Positions 27,671-36,646 of a DNA stretch of 44,285 nucleotides are shown piece after piece. The position numbers and the translations under genes are program-made. The stretch lies in the NCBI GenBank assembly GCA_947311825.1, contig CAMZLY010000083.1:1-44285 (forward strand). The letters are read 5' to 3'. The stretch is from an uncultured bacterium (GTDB lineage Bacteria; Verrucomicrobiota; Kiritimatiellia; UBA8416; CAMZLY01). Under the pieces are notes generated by a model. The model saw only the letters and a program-made list of their open reading frames with translations. It was not told where the DNA came from and made no database searches. Numbering within the stretch: position 1 is the first letter of the stretch; each line of letters opens with the position of its first letter.

Positions 27671-30016
27671 TTAGTGATATGATGTTCCGCATTTACTACA
27701 GTGGTAAACATCGCCGTATAAGGCGTGAGTGTGATGAATTTTGTTGTAAGTTCCACATTTTGGACACGCCATGCCGCTTTGAACTGGTTTGGGGGCAGGT
27801 TGAGATATTTCTGTTGTTTTTGTTGGTTCTTCTGGCAAGGATGTGCCTGGAGCACTTGCTGGTTCGGCAGATGTTCTTTGGCGTATTTGTTTGTATCCGC
27901 ATAGTCTGCAGAAACGATATAAATAGGTTGGGTTATCATTTCTCCATGGTCCCATCTTTCCTACGTTACACATGGGGCATGAGCCACTGTTTTTAGGTTT
28001 GTTGCCGGAGGTCTTTCGTATTCTTCCGGTATTTGACGCTCGGCGTGTTCCTTTGTTGCTGGATACTTGGCGTTGACCTTTACCACCGCCTGATGATTCA
28101 GCAACTTTGTCACCATTAACTTCCGCTCCATCACCGCCTTGCCATTCTTCTCTACGGTCTTCACGATGTTTATCTCCTACAATTTTGCGTGCCATGGCTT
28201 GACCTATTGCGGTGCCGACTGCTGTACCGGCTGTTTCAAATCCTTGCTTGATCCCTTCAGTGACTTCGGTGGACATCTGCTCGCCGAAACTATTGTCGTT
28301 ATAGTCGGCGGTTGATTTGTCGGCTGCCGTTACCTTTATTTCTTCACCTTCTGTATTTGCTTGGTCAATTTTTGTTTGGCTATCTCTAACAGTTTGATCT
28401 CCACTGGTTGCGGCATCTGCCATTTCGTTTTTAGATTTGTTTACTTCGGCACTGAAAGCATTTTCTTTTTGCCTTTTAAGTTCTTTGCGTAAAATGGCCA
28501 TCTCGGCAGTATCTTTCTGATCATCATCAGGCAGATCAACGTAGTCATCACTATATTCATTATCACGTAAATTTTTGTTATTCTCAGCAGTAGCGGACTG
28601 ACCCTTGTCATGTTTATTAGCAAAAATATCGTCTGCCGCATCTTTTACTTTTACAGACTTAGTAGCATTCTTATTTTTATCATCAAATAAATCATTTGCC
28701 GCTTTTTCTGCTTTTAATTTTGCTTTTCGCTCTCGCAGAGTTTTTGCTAGTTTAATTGCTTTCTCTGGGTTGCCTTTTGAATAATCATTTGCGGCAGCCC
28801 GAGCCTCTTGCTTGGTTGCTCCAGCTTTACGGAATACTTTATAGGCGTTGTTTTCACGTTGCTGTTCATCTTTTTCTGCAAGGTCTTTTTTGTCTAGATA
28901 TTCTAGTACTTTGTTTGGAGCCCGCATCATTTTTTTTGAACGATCTTTCCAGGCTTGTGCTTCTTTGTCGATTATATCTTCGCCATAATCATCAGATTCA
29001 AAGGTTGAGGTTTTTCCTGCTGCCGAGAGTCCTTCGTTTTTTGAAGGATCTTCCTTGCCATCTTTCGCAAGTTGTTTGGCTATTTTGTTGAATTCTTCAG
29101 GATGTCCTTTTCGCTTTGCGTCAATTGCTGCTCGTGCTTGTTTATAAGGTATGCCTTTACGCATCATTTTTTTGACCACAGCATTGTCGACTTCATCTTG
29201 AATACCGCGTTGGGTTTGGTCTTGTTCCTTGTTTAGTTTTTTTAGTTCTTTATCGGATGCTTGTCGTTTCTGTATTGTTCCGCCAAAAAGATCATCCACT
29301 TTTTTAGCAGTGGTTTTTGCCCCTTCATAAAGTTGATCTTTGAGGTTAAATTCATCATCATTTTTGCCGTCGGCGGTGAGACCGTGTGTGCTTTGTTCTT
29401 TATCTTTAATACCTTTTTTCTTTATCTCTTTAACCGCATTCCGAAAGCCTTTTTTGTCACCATTGTCATATTTTTTCATTGCAGCTTCTGCTTCTTCTTT
29501 GGTGGCTCCTTTTCTCCGTAATTTTGCTTTTAGAGCCTGCCGAACTTCAGCTTCTTTTGCGGTAAGGGTTTTGCTTTCTTCCTTTTCGTATTCTTTTGCA
29601 TCTTTAGCAGAAATTTTATCGGCTGTATCCTGTCCAACAACTACTGAGCTAACTTTAGCGGCGTCGCCTTCCTCTATTCCTTCAATAACGGTCATTACTT
29701 TATCTTCAATATCGAGAAGATCGTCTACCACGCCTAAAGCATTCTTGGCTTTGCCTACTTTGTCTCCTGCCGAATGACCAATAATCTTTTTTGTTGCCTT
29801 GTCAACAGCTTTATCAATTGCATCATCTGCGTCACTACTGGCATCATCAAAATCAGCAGCGGCTTTTCTCCAGCCGGTTTTTACCTTCTCTTTTTCTTTT
29901 TCGGCATAAATCGGTAACGATAAAAATATTAATAGTATTATAAATGTTTTTAGCATTATATTTTTCATCATTTGTTTCTTTATATGCTTGGTTAAATTAT
30001 TTTCTTTTGTTGACAT
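27671..30016 (-). CDS. Large secreted, charged, internally repeated protein with two C-terminal zinc-ribbon motifs
   Basis: Hydrophobic leader MLKTFIILLIFLSLPIYAEKE; three related R-[KA]-G-[AI]-x-K-x-[AE]A-x-AA units; CPMCN...CRLCG and CPKCG...CSKCG. Start chosen at 30016 because of upstream GAGGAG. Confidence 0.75.
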   Translation of the reverse strand: MSTKENNLTKHIKKQMMKNIMLKTFIILLIFLSLPIYAEKEKEKVKTGWRKAAADFDDASSDADDAIDKAVDKATKKIIGHSAGDKVGKAKNALGVVDDLLDIEDKVMTVIEGIEEGDAAKVSSVVVGQDTADKISAKDAKEYEKEESKTLTAKEAEVRQALKAKLRRKGATKEEAEAAMKKYDNGDKKGFRNAVKEIKKKGIKDKEQSTHGLTADGKNDDEFNLKDQLYEGAKTTAKKVDDLFGGTIQKRQASDKELKKLNKEQDQTQRGIQDEVDNAVVKKMMRKGIPYKQARAAIDAKRKGHPEEFNKIAKQLAKDGKEDPSKNEGLSAAGKTSTFESDDYGEDIIDKEAQAWKDRSKKMMRAPNKVLEYLDKKDLAEKDEQQRENNAYKVFRKAGATKQEARAAANDYSKGNPEKAIKLAKTLRERKAKLKAEKAANDLFDDKNKNATKSVKVKDAADDIFANKHDKGQSATAENNKNLRDNEYSDDYVDLPDDDQKDTAEMAILRKELKRQKENAFSAEVNKSKNEMADAATSGDQTVRDSQTKIDQANTEGEEIKVTAADKSTADYNDNSFGEQMSTEVTEGIKQGFETAGTAVGTAIGQAMARKIVGDKHREDRREEWQGGDGAEVNGDKVAESSGGGKGQRQVSSNKGTRRASNTGRIRKTSGNKPKNSGSCPMCNVGKMGPWRNDNPTYLYRFCRLCGYKQIRQRTSAEPASAPGTSLPEEPTKTTEISQPAPKPVQSGMACPKCGTYNKIHHTHALYGDVYHCSKCGTSYH

Positions 30017-30298
30017 GGCGATACTCCTCAAATATTTATACATATGAGCTTCTTGCAAAACTAAAAAAATTGGCTCATAGAGCCAACGTTACAACCGTTC
30101 TTATTAGTCATAATATATCATATAAAAATATTAGTTCAATTTTATATTGTTAATAAATGTAACTATATACATCTACTATTTGAACAGCAATTCTCGTTTT
30201 GAGAGGATACCGCCTTACGGCGGAACTACAAACAGTGAATTATCGGAGAAAATGTTTTTGTTCTGTTACTTTTTGGCTATATATGGCAGACTGATTTT

Positions 30299-31138
30299 AT
30301 GACATTGATAGGAAAGAAAAATATTTTAGTGATACTACGTGAAGCAGAGCAGGGGCTTTATCTCGATGGCGGGAAAGAGCATGGCGATATACTGCTTCCG
30401 AGGCGTTACGTGCCAAAAGGCGTAAAAGTCGGTGATTCCATAAATGTTTTTATTTATCTGGATTCTGATGAGCGTCTTATAGCAACAACCGAAACGCCCC
30501 TTGCAGAAGTTGGTGATTTTGCTTACTTAAAAGTGGTAAGCATTAATGAAAAAGCAGGTGCGTTTCTTGATTTAGGGATATCAAAAGATGTATTACTGCC
30601 ATTTCGTGAGCAGGCGAAGCCGTTAACTCCAGGCGACCGTGTTATTGTTTATATTAATCTGGATAAATTATCAGAGAGAATTATCGCAACTACCAGATAT
30701 TCCAGGCATTTATCAAAAGAAATACCACTGGTAAAAGAAGGCGATAAAGTAAAATTTCTTGTTGCAGGTATGACACCGCTTGGGTATAACGCCATTGTTG
30801 AGAATGCTTATGCAGGGTTGCTTTATCATAGTGATATAGCAACACCGTTATCTACCGGGAAAATTATTGAAGGATATGTGCGTGCTGTACGTCCAGATGG
30901 TAAAATTGACCTAGGGTTAGATCGTTCTGGTTATAAGAGAATTGCACCTTTAACCGAACAGATTATTTTGGCCTTAGAAGCAAATGATGGAGAGATGAAG
31001 TTTAATGACAAAAGCTCCCCCGAAAGTATCAGAGAAGTATTTAATGTAAGTAAGAAGGCTTTTAAACAGGCTTTGGGTGCTTTATATAAGAAAAAACTTA
31101 TACAGTTTACTGATAATGGAGTAAGGCTAGAGAGGTGA
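30299..31138 (+). CDS. cvfB: S1 RNA-binding protein, CvfB family
   Basis: S1 repeats (GDILLPRRYVPKGVKVGDSINVFIYLDSDERLIAT; GAFLDLGISKDVLLPFRE) and C-terminal winged helix. Confidence 0.9.
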   Translation: MTLIGKKNILVILREAEQGLYLDGGKEHGDILLPRRYVPKGVKVGDSINVFIYLDSDERLIATTETPLAEVGDFAYLKVVSINEKAGAFLDLGISKDVLLPFREQAKPLTPGDRVIVYINLDKLSERIIATTRYSRHLSKEIPLVKEGDKVKFLVAGMTPLGYNAIVENAYAGLLYHSDIATPLSTGKIIEGYVRAVRPDGKIDLGLDRSGYKRIAPLTEQIILALEANDGEMKFNDKSSPESIREVFNVSKKAFKQALGALYKKKLIQFTDNGVRLER

Positions 31139-31203
31139 GGGTGAGGGTGGGGGTGGACTAAGAATGTGAGGCTAAGGAGTAGGTATTAATGTGATAGAAA
31201 ATA

Positions 31204-31370
31204 GAGGTGCTTGCAAAACTACTGTGCTAGGCGATTTTTTGTATTTTAGGCGAGCAGATTCTGTCTTTTGAGCAATTGGAGCATACCCGTAGGGTCTGTA
31301 AAATTGCGAAAAAGCGGAATATGCCGCATGAAATCAAAAAAGTGCCCGCAGATAGTTTTGCAAGTGCCTC
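31204..31370 (+). repeat. Dispersed near-palindromic intergenic element, copy 2
   Basis: Closely matches copy 1 end to end, between convergent cvfB and TPR gene. Confidence 0.93.
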
Positions 31371-31384
31371 TATAAACAATCTTT

Positions 31385-32359
31385 CTACTTTTGTCTTTTT
31401 AATATTGCGGCATCTAGTTTTTTGTCGCGGGGTGAACCGAGCTCGACGGCTTTGATATAGTATTTTGCGATTGCTTCTGTGTCATCTGGATTTGTTTTAA
31501 AAAGTAGTTTTGCCATATTGAGGTTCGCTTCTTTGTGGAATGAGTTTGTTTTAAGAGCTTGTTTGAGCTGGGTGATTGCAGCTTTGTTGCGGTTAATTCC
31601 ACAATATGCGGTTGCTAGAATTACGTGTGCATTGGCATTGCCGGGGTGTTCTTCTATAAGTGTTTCTAAGAGGTAACTTGCGTCATTGTATTGTTTTAGC
31701 CTGCATTGGACAATGCCTATCATAAGTCTTGTACGTGTACTATCAGGGTCATCCATTAATGCCTTTATGAGTATGTCTCTGGCTTCTTTGTTTTTATTTT
31801 CCATCATTAGTATTTTTGCTTTTGTGAGTGCTTTATTGTTTTTTTGTTTGGATAAATTTATTTTCTTTTTTGGGGCTTCTACATCGGTTGTTTCGCCTTT
31901 ATTTGCCTCTTTAAGCAGTTCTTTTAGATGATATTCACAGTGATTACGGTGAAATTTTATTACTGCCGGTTGCCAGTCTGGATATTCATTTTGTATGTTG
32001 GCATAGCTTTTGATTGCTTTATCGTATATCCACATAGCTATGATGGGGTCTTTTTCTGCTCTTGCTTTGTCGGCATCGGACAGGAACGTGTGTGCTATAG
32101 CGAATTGTTCTGGTGCTGTTTTGTGTTGTTTTACAGTTGGATTAGTAGGTTGTTCTATTTGTGGCACGTCACTTTTATCTATATCTTGAGTTCTTTCAAG
32201 TTTGTTAAATCTTTTAGGGCTATTATTGGTTTCTATTAGTATGGACCACGCATTCTCCGGTAGTTTTTTTTGCGTTTCTTTCTTTTTCCCCCATGCATGC
32301 GAGGTTAGTGGTAATGTGGCTGTTAGTAGTGCTGTTAAAAATAGTACTTTTGTTTTCAT
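31385..32359 (-). CDS. Exported tetratricopeptide-repeat protein
   Basis: Signal peptide MKTKVLFLTALLTATLPLTSHA; TPR-like repeats ...GNANAHVILATAYCGINRNKAAITQLKQALKTN; start set to the internal Met. Confidence 0.75.
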   Translation of the reverse strand: MKTKVLFLTALLTATLPLTSHAWGKKKETQKKLPENAWSILIETNNSPKRFNKLERTQDIDKSDVPQIEQPTNPTVKQHKTAPEQFAIAHTFLSDADKARAEKDPIIAMWIYDKAIKSYANIQNEYPDWQPAVIKFHRNHCEYHLKELLKEANKGETTDVEAPKKKINLSKQKNNKALTKAKILMMENKNKEARDILIKALMDDPDSTRTRLMIGIVQCRLKQYNDASYLLETLIEEHPGNANAHVILATAYCGINRNKAAITQLKQALKTNSFHKEANLNMAKLLFKTNPDDTEAIAKYYIKAVELGSPRDKKLDAAILKRQK

Positions 32360-32430
32360 GGTGTGTATCCTGCGTGATAGTGGTGCTGTAGTCAAGACAA
32401 GAAAGAGTTACTATCTTAATAAAAATATTG

Positions 32431-32482
32431 TTATCCGCAGATTACGCAGATTTTCGCAGATTAAAATATTGTGGTGGTTCTG
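32431..32482. repeat. ccgcagattacgcagattttcgcagatt repeat plus aaaatattgtggtggttctg
   Basis: Reverse complement of the 13409-13523 unit; related copy at 34010-34052. Confidence 0.9.
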
Positions 32483-32498
32483 TTCTACAGGATGTTTT

Positions 32499-32515
32499 GC
32501 CACTAATGCACGAAT
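32499..32515. repeat. Inverted copy of the attcgtgcattcgtggc repeat
   Basis: gccactaatgcacgaat is the reverse complement of the 8847/8892 repeat with one mismatch. Confidence 0.75.
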
Positions 32516-32646
32516 GAAAATATTGTATCATATTCTAATTTGTTGTTGTATTTCGCATATTTTTTGTTTGTTATTGTCAGTTATTATAATTTGTTGTAGT
32601 ATTTATGAATTAATTTTTTGTACTGAAGATAAGGTGAGTTTTAATT

Positions 32647-33981
32647 ATGAGTTTTTTTAATTCTGAGAATAAAGAGACGGTTCATCTTTGGGTGGCGATT
32701 GCAATAACTATTATACTTGCTCTGTTCCGGTCTTTGTCGTTGATTCCTGCGTCGAGTGGCATTTGTCAGTTTATTCCGGTATTACCTACAATGGTTTATA
32801 TCTTAATGTCTTTGTTTGTTGTGATTTTGCTCTGGGTAGCTTATCAGCGCTGGATTGCTACTATACATCACCGGGAGGAGCTTGAATTTGTGATCAAGAG
32901 TATTGGCCCAGATATGATTATGGTGATTGACCCTAAAATGACTATAACTATGTGCAACAATGCGGTTGAAGAAATTTTCGGTTACAGGCCAGATGAGGTG
33001 ATTGGTCAGAAAACAAATATGCTTTATTTTGATCGGCGTATAACTGGCGATAAAAAAGAGGTATATAACCGTATTATAACTATTGGTATTCATGCCGGTT
33101 TTGCAAAGGGGAAATGTAAAGATGGACGTATTATTCCGCTTGAAATTATAACTGGAGACTTGCCGCATCAACCGGGGGCAGTAATTCTTATTCGTGATAT
33201 TACGGAAAGAAAAATGTTCGAGGATGAGCTTATTAAAGCAAAAGAGAAGGCGGAAGAAGCAACGGTGAAGTTAAAGAAGATTGAAGGTATGCGTGATAGT
33301 CTTTCCAATATGATTGTGCATGATCTGAAATCACCTTTAACAGCGATTAGTGGATATTTGGAATTGATAAACAGGACTCCTGATAATAATCTTGATGATT
33401 CTTGTTCTGTATTTTTGGATGAGGCGTTGAAAATGACTCATCAGCTGGGTGATATGATTAATTCGTTGCTTGATATAAGTCGTTTAGAGCATCATGAAAT
33501 GCCATTGAATAAGTCGGTGTTTGATGTTAAGGAGTGCTGTGATAAGGCTATGGAGGTTATTAGACCTGATTGTGCAAGTAAGAATATTGTAATAATTCTT
33601 CCGTCAGAGGCGGTGCTTGCTTTTGGTGATTCTGATATAGTGCAGCGTATAGTGATGAATTTGATGAGTAATGCTATTAAATTTACTCCTGAAGGTGGGT
33701 TGGTTACGGTTAGAACTGAATCTGTAGATGAATTTGTGAGAGTTATGGTGTCTGATACTGGTATGGGTATTCCGAAAGAGTTTCATGAGAAAATATTTTC
33801 TAAGTTTGCACAGCTTGAAGCAAAGAAGTTTTCTACTGGTATTGGGCTTACTTTCTGCAAGCTGGCAGCTGAAGCACATGGTGGAGAAATTGGTATTGAG
33901 AGCGAGATGGGGCATGGGAGTAAGCTATGGTTTACTATACCTGCTACACCAACGTCCGTTAGTGATCTATTCGAGGCTTGA
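32647..33981 (+). CDS. Membrane PAS-domain sensor histidine kinase
   Basis: Two TM helices, PAS (VIKSIGPDMIMVIDPKMTITMCNNAVEEIFGY), H-box IVHDLKSPLTAISGYLE, N-box/G-boxes. Confidence 0.95.
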   Translation: MSFFNSENKETVHLWVAIAITIILALFRSLSLIPASSGICQFIPVLPTMVYILMSLFVVILLWVAYQRWIATIHHREELEFVIKSIGPDMIMVIDPKMTITMCNNAVEEIFGYRPDEVIGQKTNMLYFDRRITGDKKEVYNRIITIGIHAGFAKGKCKDGRIIPLEIITGDLPHQPGAVILIRDITERKMFEDELIKAKEKAEEATVKLKKIEGMRDSLSNMIVHDLKSPLTAISGYLELINRTPDNNLDDSCSVFLDEALKMTHQLGDMINSLLDISRLEHHEMPLNKSVFDVKECCDKAMEVIRPDCASKNIVIILPSEAVLAFGDSDIVQRIVMNLMSNAIKFTPEGGLVTVRTESVDEFVRVMVSDTGMGIPKEFHEKIFSKFAQLEAKKFSTGIGLTFCKLAAEAHGGEIGIESEMGHGSKLWFTIPATPTSVSDLFEA

Positions 33982-34009
33982 ACCGCTAATTAGGTGAATT
34001 AAGCGAATA

Positions 34010-34052
34010 TTATCCGTATATTTTTGCAGATTAAAATATTGTGGTGGTTATG
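34010..34052. repeat. Degenerate direct copy of the 32431 repeat
   Basis: ttatccgtatatttttgcagattaaaatattgtggtggttatg. Confidence 0.85.
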
Positions 34053-34258
34053 TAAAAGCTAGGCGGGTGGGCGGTAATGTCGTTGCATTTACATCTTTAA
34101 CTTTGTTCTTGCTGTGTTTCTCTGGGGACATTGCTACGAATGCGTATGAACAAGGCTATGTATCCTATCGTTATGTCGGTGGCCATCCATGCTCGTCTAC
34201 TTACTTGTCGAGTCACTTAGCACGTAGGACGACCGTTAATCGGCACGGGGGATTTCTT

Positions 34259-35689
34259 TTATGTTTCCGGGTGATATTCTTTTATGTCGCATGAGTTCGC
34301 ACTGATTTCAGGTGCGTGTTTCCAATCGGAAAGTTCTCCGCTTACGTAGGCTTGCAAAAGGATGTTTCCGGTGGCAGTTGCTTCGGAGGGTCCTGCATAT
34401 ACATCAAGCCCAGTGGCGTCGGCTGTGAGTTGGCATTGCAGTTCTGATTGCGAACCGCCGCCAATCATGTGTATCCTGTTTATTTCGAATGGTGCAAGTG
34501 TGCGGAGTTCATTCAGTACTTTGTTGTAGGTATTTGCGAGGCTTTCTGTAATTACTCGCATAAATTCGGCTGGTGTTTGTGGTTCACGTTGATTTGTATT
34601 TCTTGCATATTCACAAATTGCTTCTGGCATGTTTGGTGGATTTTCAAACATTGGATCGTTGGGGTCAACAATACAGGTTCCTGAAGGTGCGGTTAGTACT
34701 TCTTTATCGAGAACGGAGAAGCTGGTTTCAAGTCTATCTTTTTTCCATTGTTTGCGGCATTCTTCTAGTAGCCACATTCCAGTTACATTTTTTAGAAAGC
34801 GTGTGGTGCCGAATACACCTTGTTCGTTTGAGTAGTTAAGTGCTTCTGCTTCCGGCGTGATTATAGGTTTTGGTGCGATTATACCGAGAAGTGACCAAGT
34901 TCCGCTGCTGATAAACATACTGCCTTCTGGATTGGCTGGAATTGCGGCAACGGCTGATGCTGTGTCGTGTCCGGCAATTAGGCATACTCTTATATCTCTG
35001 TTTGTGCAGTTTAACTTTTTGGCTATAGCGGGTGATAGTGTTCCTAGTTCTACGCCGGGTTCAAAAAGATCTGGCAGCAGATGTGATGGCAGGTTAAGGT
35101 CTTTGATTATTTTATCGCTCCAGGTTCTGGTGTGTGGATTAAAAAGTTGTGAGGTTGATGCCATGCTTGTGTCGCAAGCTTTTTTACCGCAGAGCAGGTA
35201 GTTGAATAGGTCGCTCATGAAGAGTAGTTTTCCGGCACAGGCGGTGAGTTCCGGTTCGCGTTTATTTAGTTCGTACAGTTGAAATATGGAGTTGATGTGC
35301 ATTGTTTGAATACCGGTTTCTGCATATATTTCAGCCTGTGAAATTTTTTTGAAGACTTCTTTAGGAATAGTTGAGGTGCGTGGGTCGCGGTATGCATAAG
35401 GGGAAAGGCATATTTCACCATGAGGTGAAAGTAGTCCGGAGTCTACGCCCCAAGTGTCAACTCCAATAGAAATTTTATTGGCATCGGTTTTTTGTATAGC
35501 GGATGAAAGACCTTCTAACATGTTTTCAAATAATCCGATAATGTTCCAGTGTAGGTGGTTGCCGACAAGATGAAATTTGTGCGGGAATCGGTTGATGACT
35601 TCCATCTGTACGGTTTCGTTTTCGATGTGTGCTAGAATTGTTCGTCCGCTGGTTGCACCAAGATCGAAAGCTATGTATGCGTGTTTCAT
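34259..35689 (-). CDS. rhaB: Rhamnulokinase
   Basis: AFDLGATSGRTILA, GVDTWGVD, SSGTWSLLGI, IHMIGGGSQS. Confidence 0.95.
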   Translation of the reverse strand: MKHAYIAFDLGATSGRTILAHIENETVQMEVINRFPHKFHLVGNHLHWNIIGLFENMLEGLSSAIQKTDANKISIGVDTWGVDSGLLSPHGEICLSPYAYRDPRTSTIPKEVFKKISQAEIYAETGIQTMHINSIFQLYELNKREPELTACAGKLLFMSDLFNYLLCGKKACDTSMASTSQLFNPHTRTWSDKIIKDLNLPSHLLPDLFEPGVELGTLSPAIAKKLNCTNRDIRVCLIAGHDTASAVAAIPANPEGSMFISSGTWSLLGIIAPKPIITPEAEALNYSNEQGVFGTTRFLKNVTGMWLLEECRKQWKKDRLETSFSVLDKEVLTAPSGTCIVDPNDPMFENPPNMPEAICEYARNTNQREPQTPAEFMRVITESLANTYNKVLNELRTLAPFEINRIHMIGGGSQSELQCQLTADATGLDVYAGPSEATATGNILLQAYVSGELSDWKHAPEISANSCDIKEYHPET

Positions 35690-35710
35690 GTTTTCTCCTT
35701 TGTTTTGTTT

Positions 35711-35744
35711 AGATCAGTCGGATCTGACGGATCGGGCTGCTCTG
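35711..35744. repeat. GATC-centred 9-bp-period repeat between rhaD and rhaB
   Basis: agatcagtcggatctgacggatcgggctgctctg; GATC at 35712, 35721, 35730. Confidence 0.85.
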
Positions 35745-35777
35745 CTTCCGCTTTTGGGTAGTGGCGGAGAGTTTGTG

Positions 35778-36572
35778 TTAACATTTGTTTACTAGAATGC
35801 GTTCCATTTCTGCTAGGTTATCTTGCGATAATCCTTCGGGCCAATATCCGGCGGCCATACATTTTAATATAATGGTTGCTGATTTGTTGGCTACATCAAT
35901 GAAGTCGAAGGCTTCGACAATGTTGCGACCGGTTCCTAGGGCACCATGTTTTTCCCATAGTATTACGTCAAAGTTATGTAGGGCGGCACCGGTAAGTTTG
36001 CTTAGTTCTGCTCCTCCGGGAATAGCATATTTTGTTATTTCTGCACCGCGTGGTACAAATACACGTGATTCAGGCATGGTGCTCCATAGCATTGTGCGTA
36101 GTCGTGCAGGGTCTTTTGAAAGTTCTGGATGGTGTGTTAGGCAGATTAGTTCAATAGGGTGTGTATGCAAAACGGCACGATATTCAGGATTATCTGCAAT
36201 CATTTTTGATTGTAGTTCGAGATGTGATCCTATTTCCATTGTCGGTTTGACATTTTTTTCTCCTTGACCGCATTCTAGAAAATGATACCCAGTTGTATCG
36301 TTAGATATTTTTATGACTGCACCGTATTTGAATGGGGCGCGGGCAAGATCGCGCATACGGCAACCTGTGCCGGATATATATAATATGGCATTTGCCAAGT
36401 TTTCCGGAATATCTTTTAGTGGTATCAGTTCATTTCTAGTTTCGCCGTCCCATGCTTTAAGTCGTAATGAAATATTTCCGCCATTACGTTCTGCCCAGCC
36501 GCGTTCCCATAGGTAGCCGGCAATTTCTTTTATTTCATCGATGTCTTGGTTGTGTTGTTCGTTGTTTGTCAT
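35778..36572 (-). CDS. rhaD: Rhamnulose-1-phosphate aldolase
   Basis: WAERNGGNISLRL, VLHTHPIELICLTHH, EKHGALGTG. Confidence 0.93.
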   Translation of the reverse strand: MTNNEQHNQDIDEIKEIAGYLWERGWAERNGGNISLRLKAWDGETRNELIPLKDIPENLANAILYISGTGCRMRDLARAPFKYGAVIKISNDTTGYHFLECGQGEKNVKPTMEIGSHLELQSKMIADNPEYRAVLHTHPIELICLTHHPELSKDPARLRTMLWSTMPESRVFVPRGAEITKYAIPGGAELSKLTGAALHNFDVILWEKHGALGTGRNIVEAFDFIDVANKSATIILKCMAAGYWPEGLSQDNLAEMERILVNKC

Positions 36573-36596
36573 GTGTTTTCCTTTGTGAGTTTTAAA

Positions 36597-36630
36597 AGAT
36601 CGGACTGATCTGTCGGATCAGGCTGATCTG
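36597..36630. repeat. GATC-centred 9-bp-period repeat between rhaA and rhaD
   Basis: agatcggactgatctgtcggatcaggctgatctg; GATC at 36598, 36607, 36616, 36625. Confidence 0.9.
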
Positions 36631-36646
36631 GGGTATGCCTGTGGTC

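Noticed and set aside
30047-30086. Possible fourth copy of the dispersed element (gcttcttgcaaaactaaa) with hairpin ttggctc-ata-gagccaa
   Set aside because: Only ~12 nt (cttgcaaaacta) match the element end; no matching right end. At most a degenerate solo end.
34067-34294. 75-aa + strand ORF between the PAS kinase and rhaB
   Set aside because: No homologous-looking motif, overlaps the rhaB 3' end; more likely intergenic.
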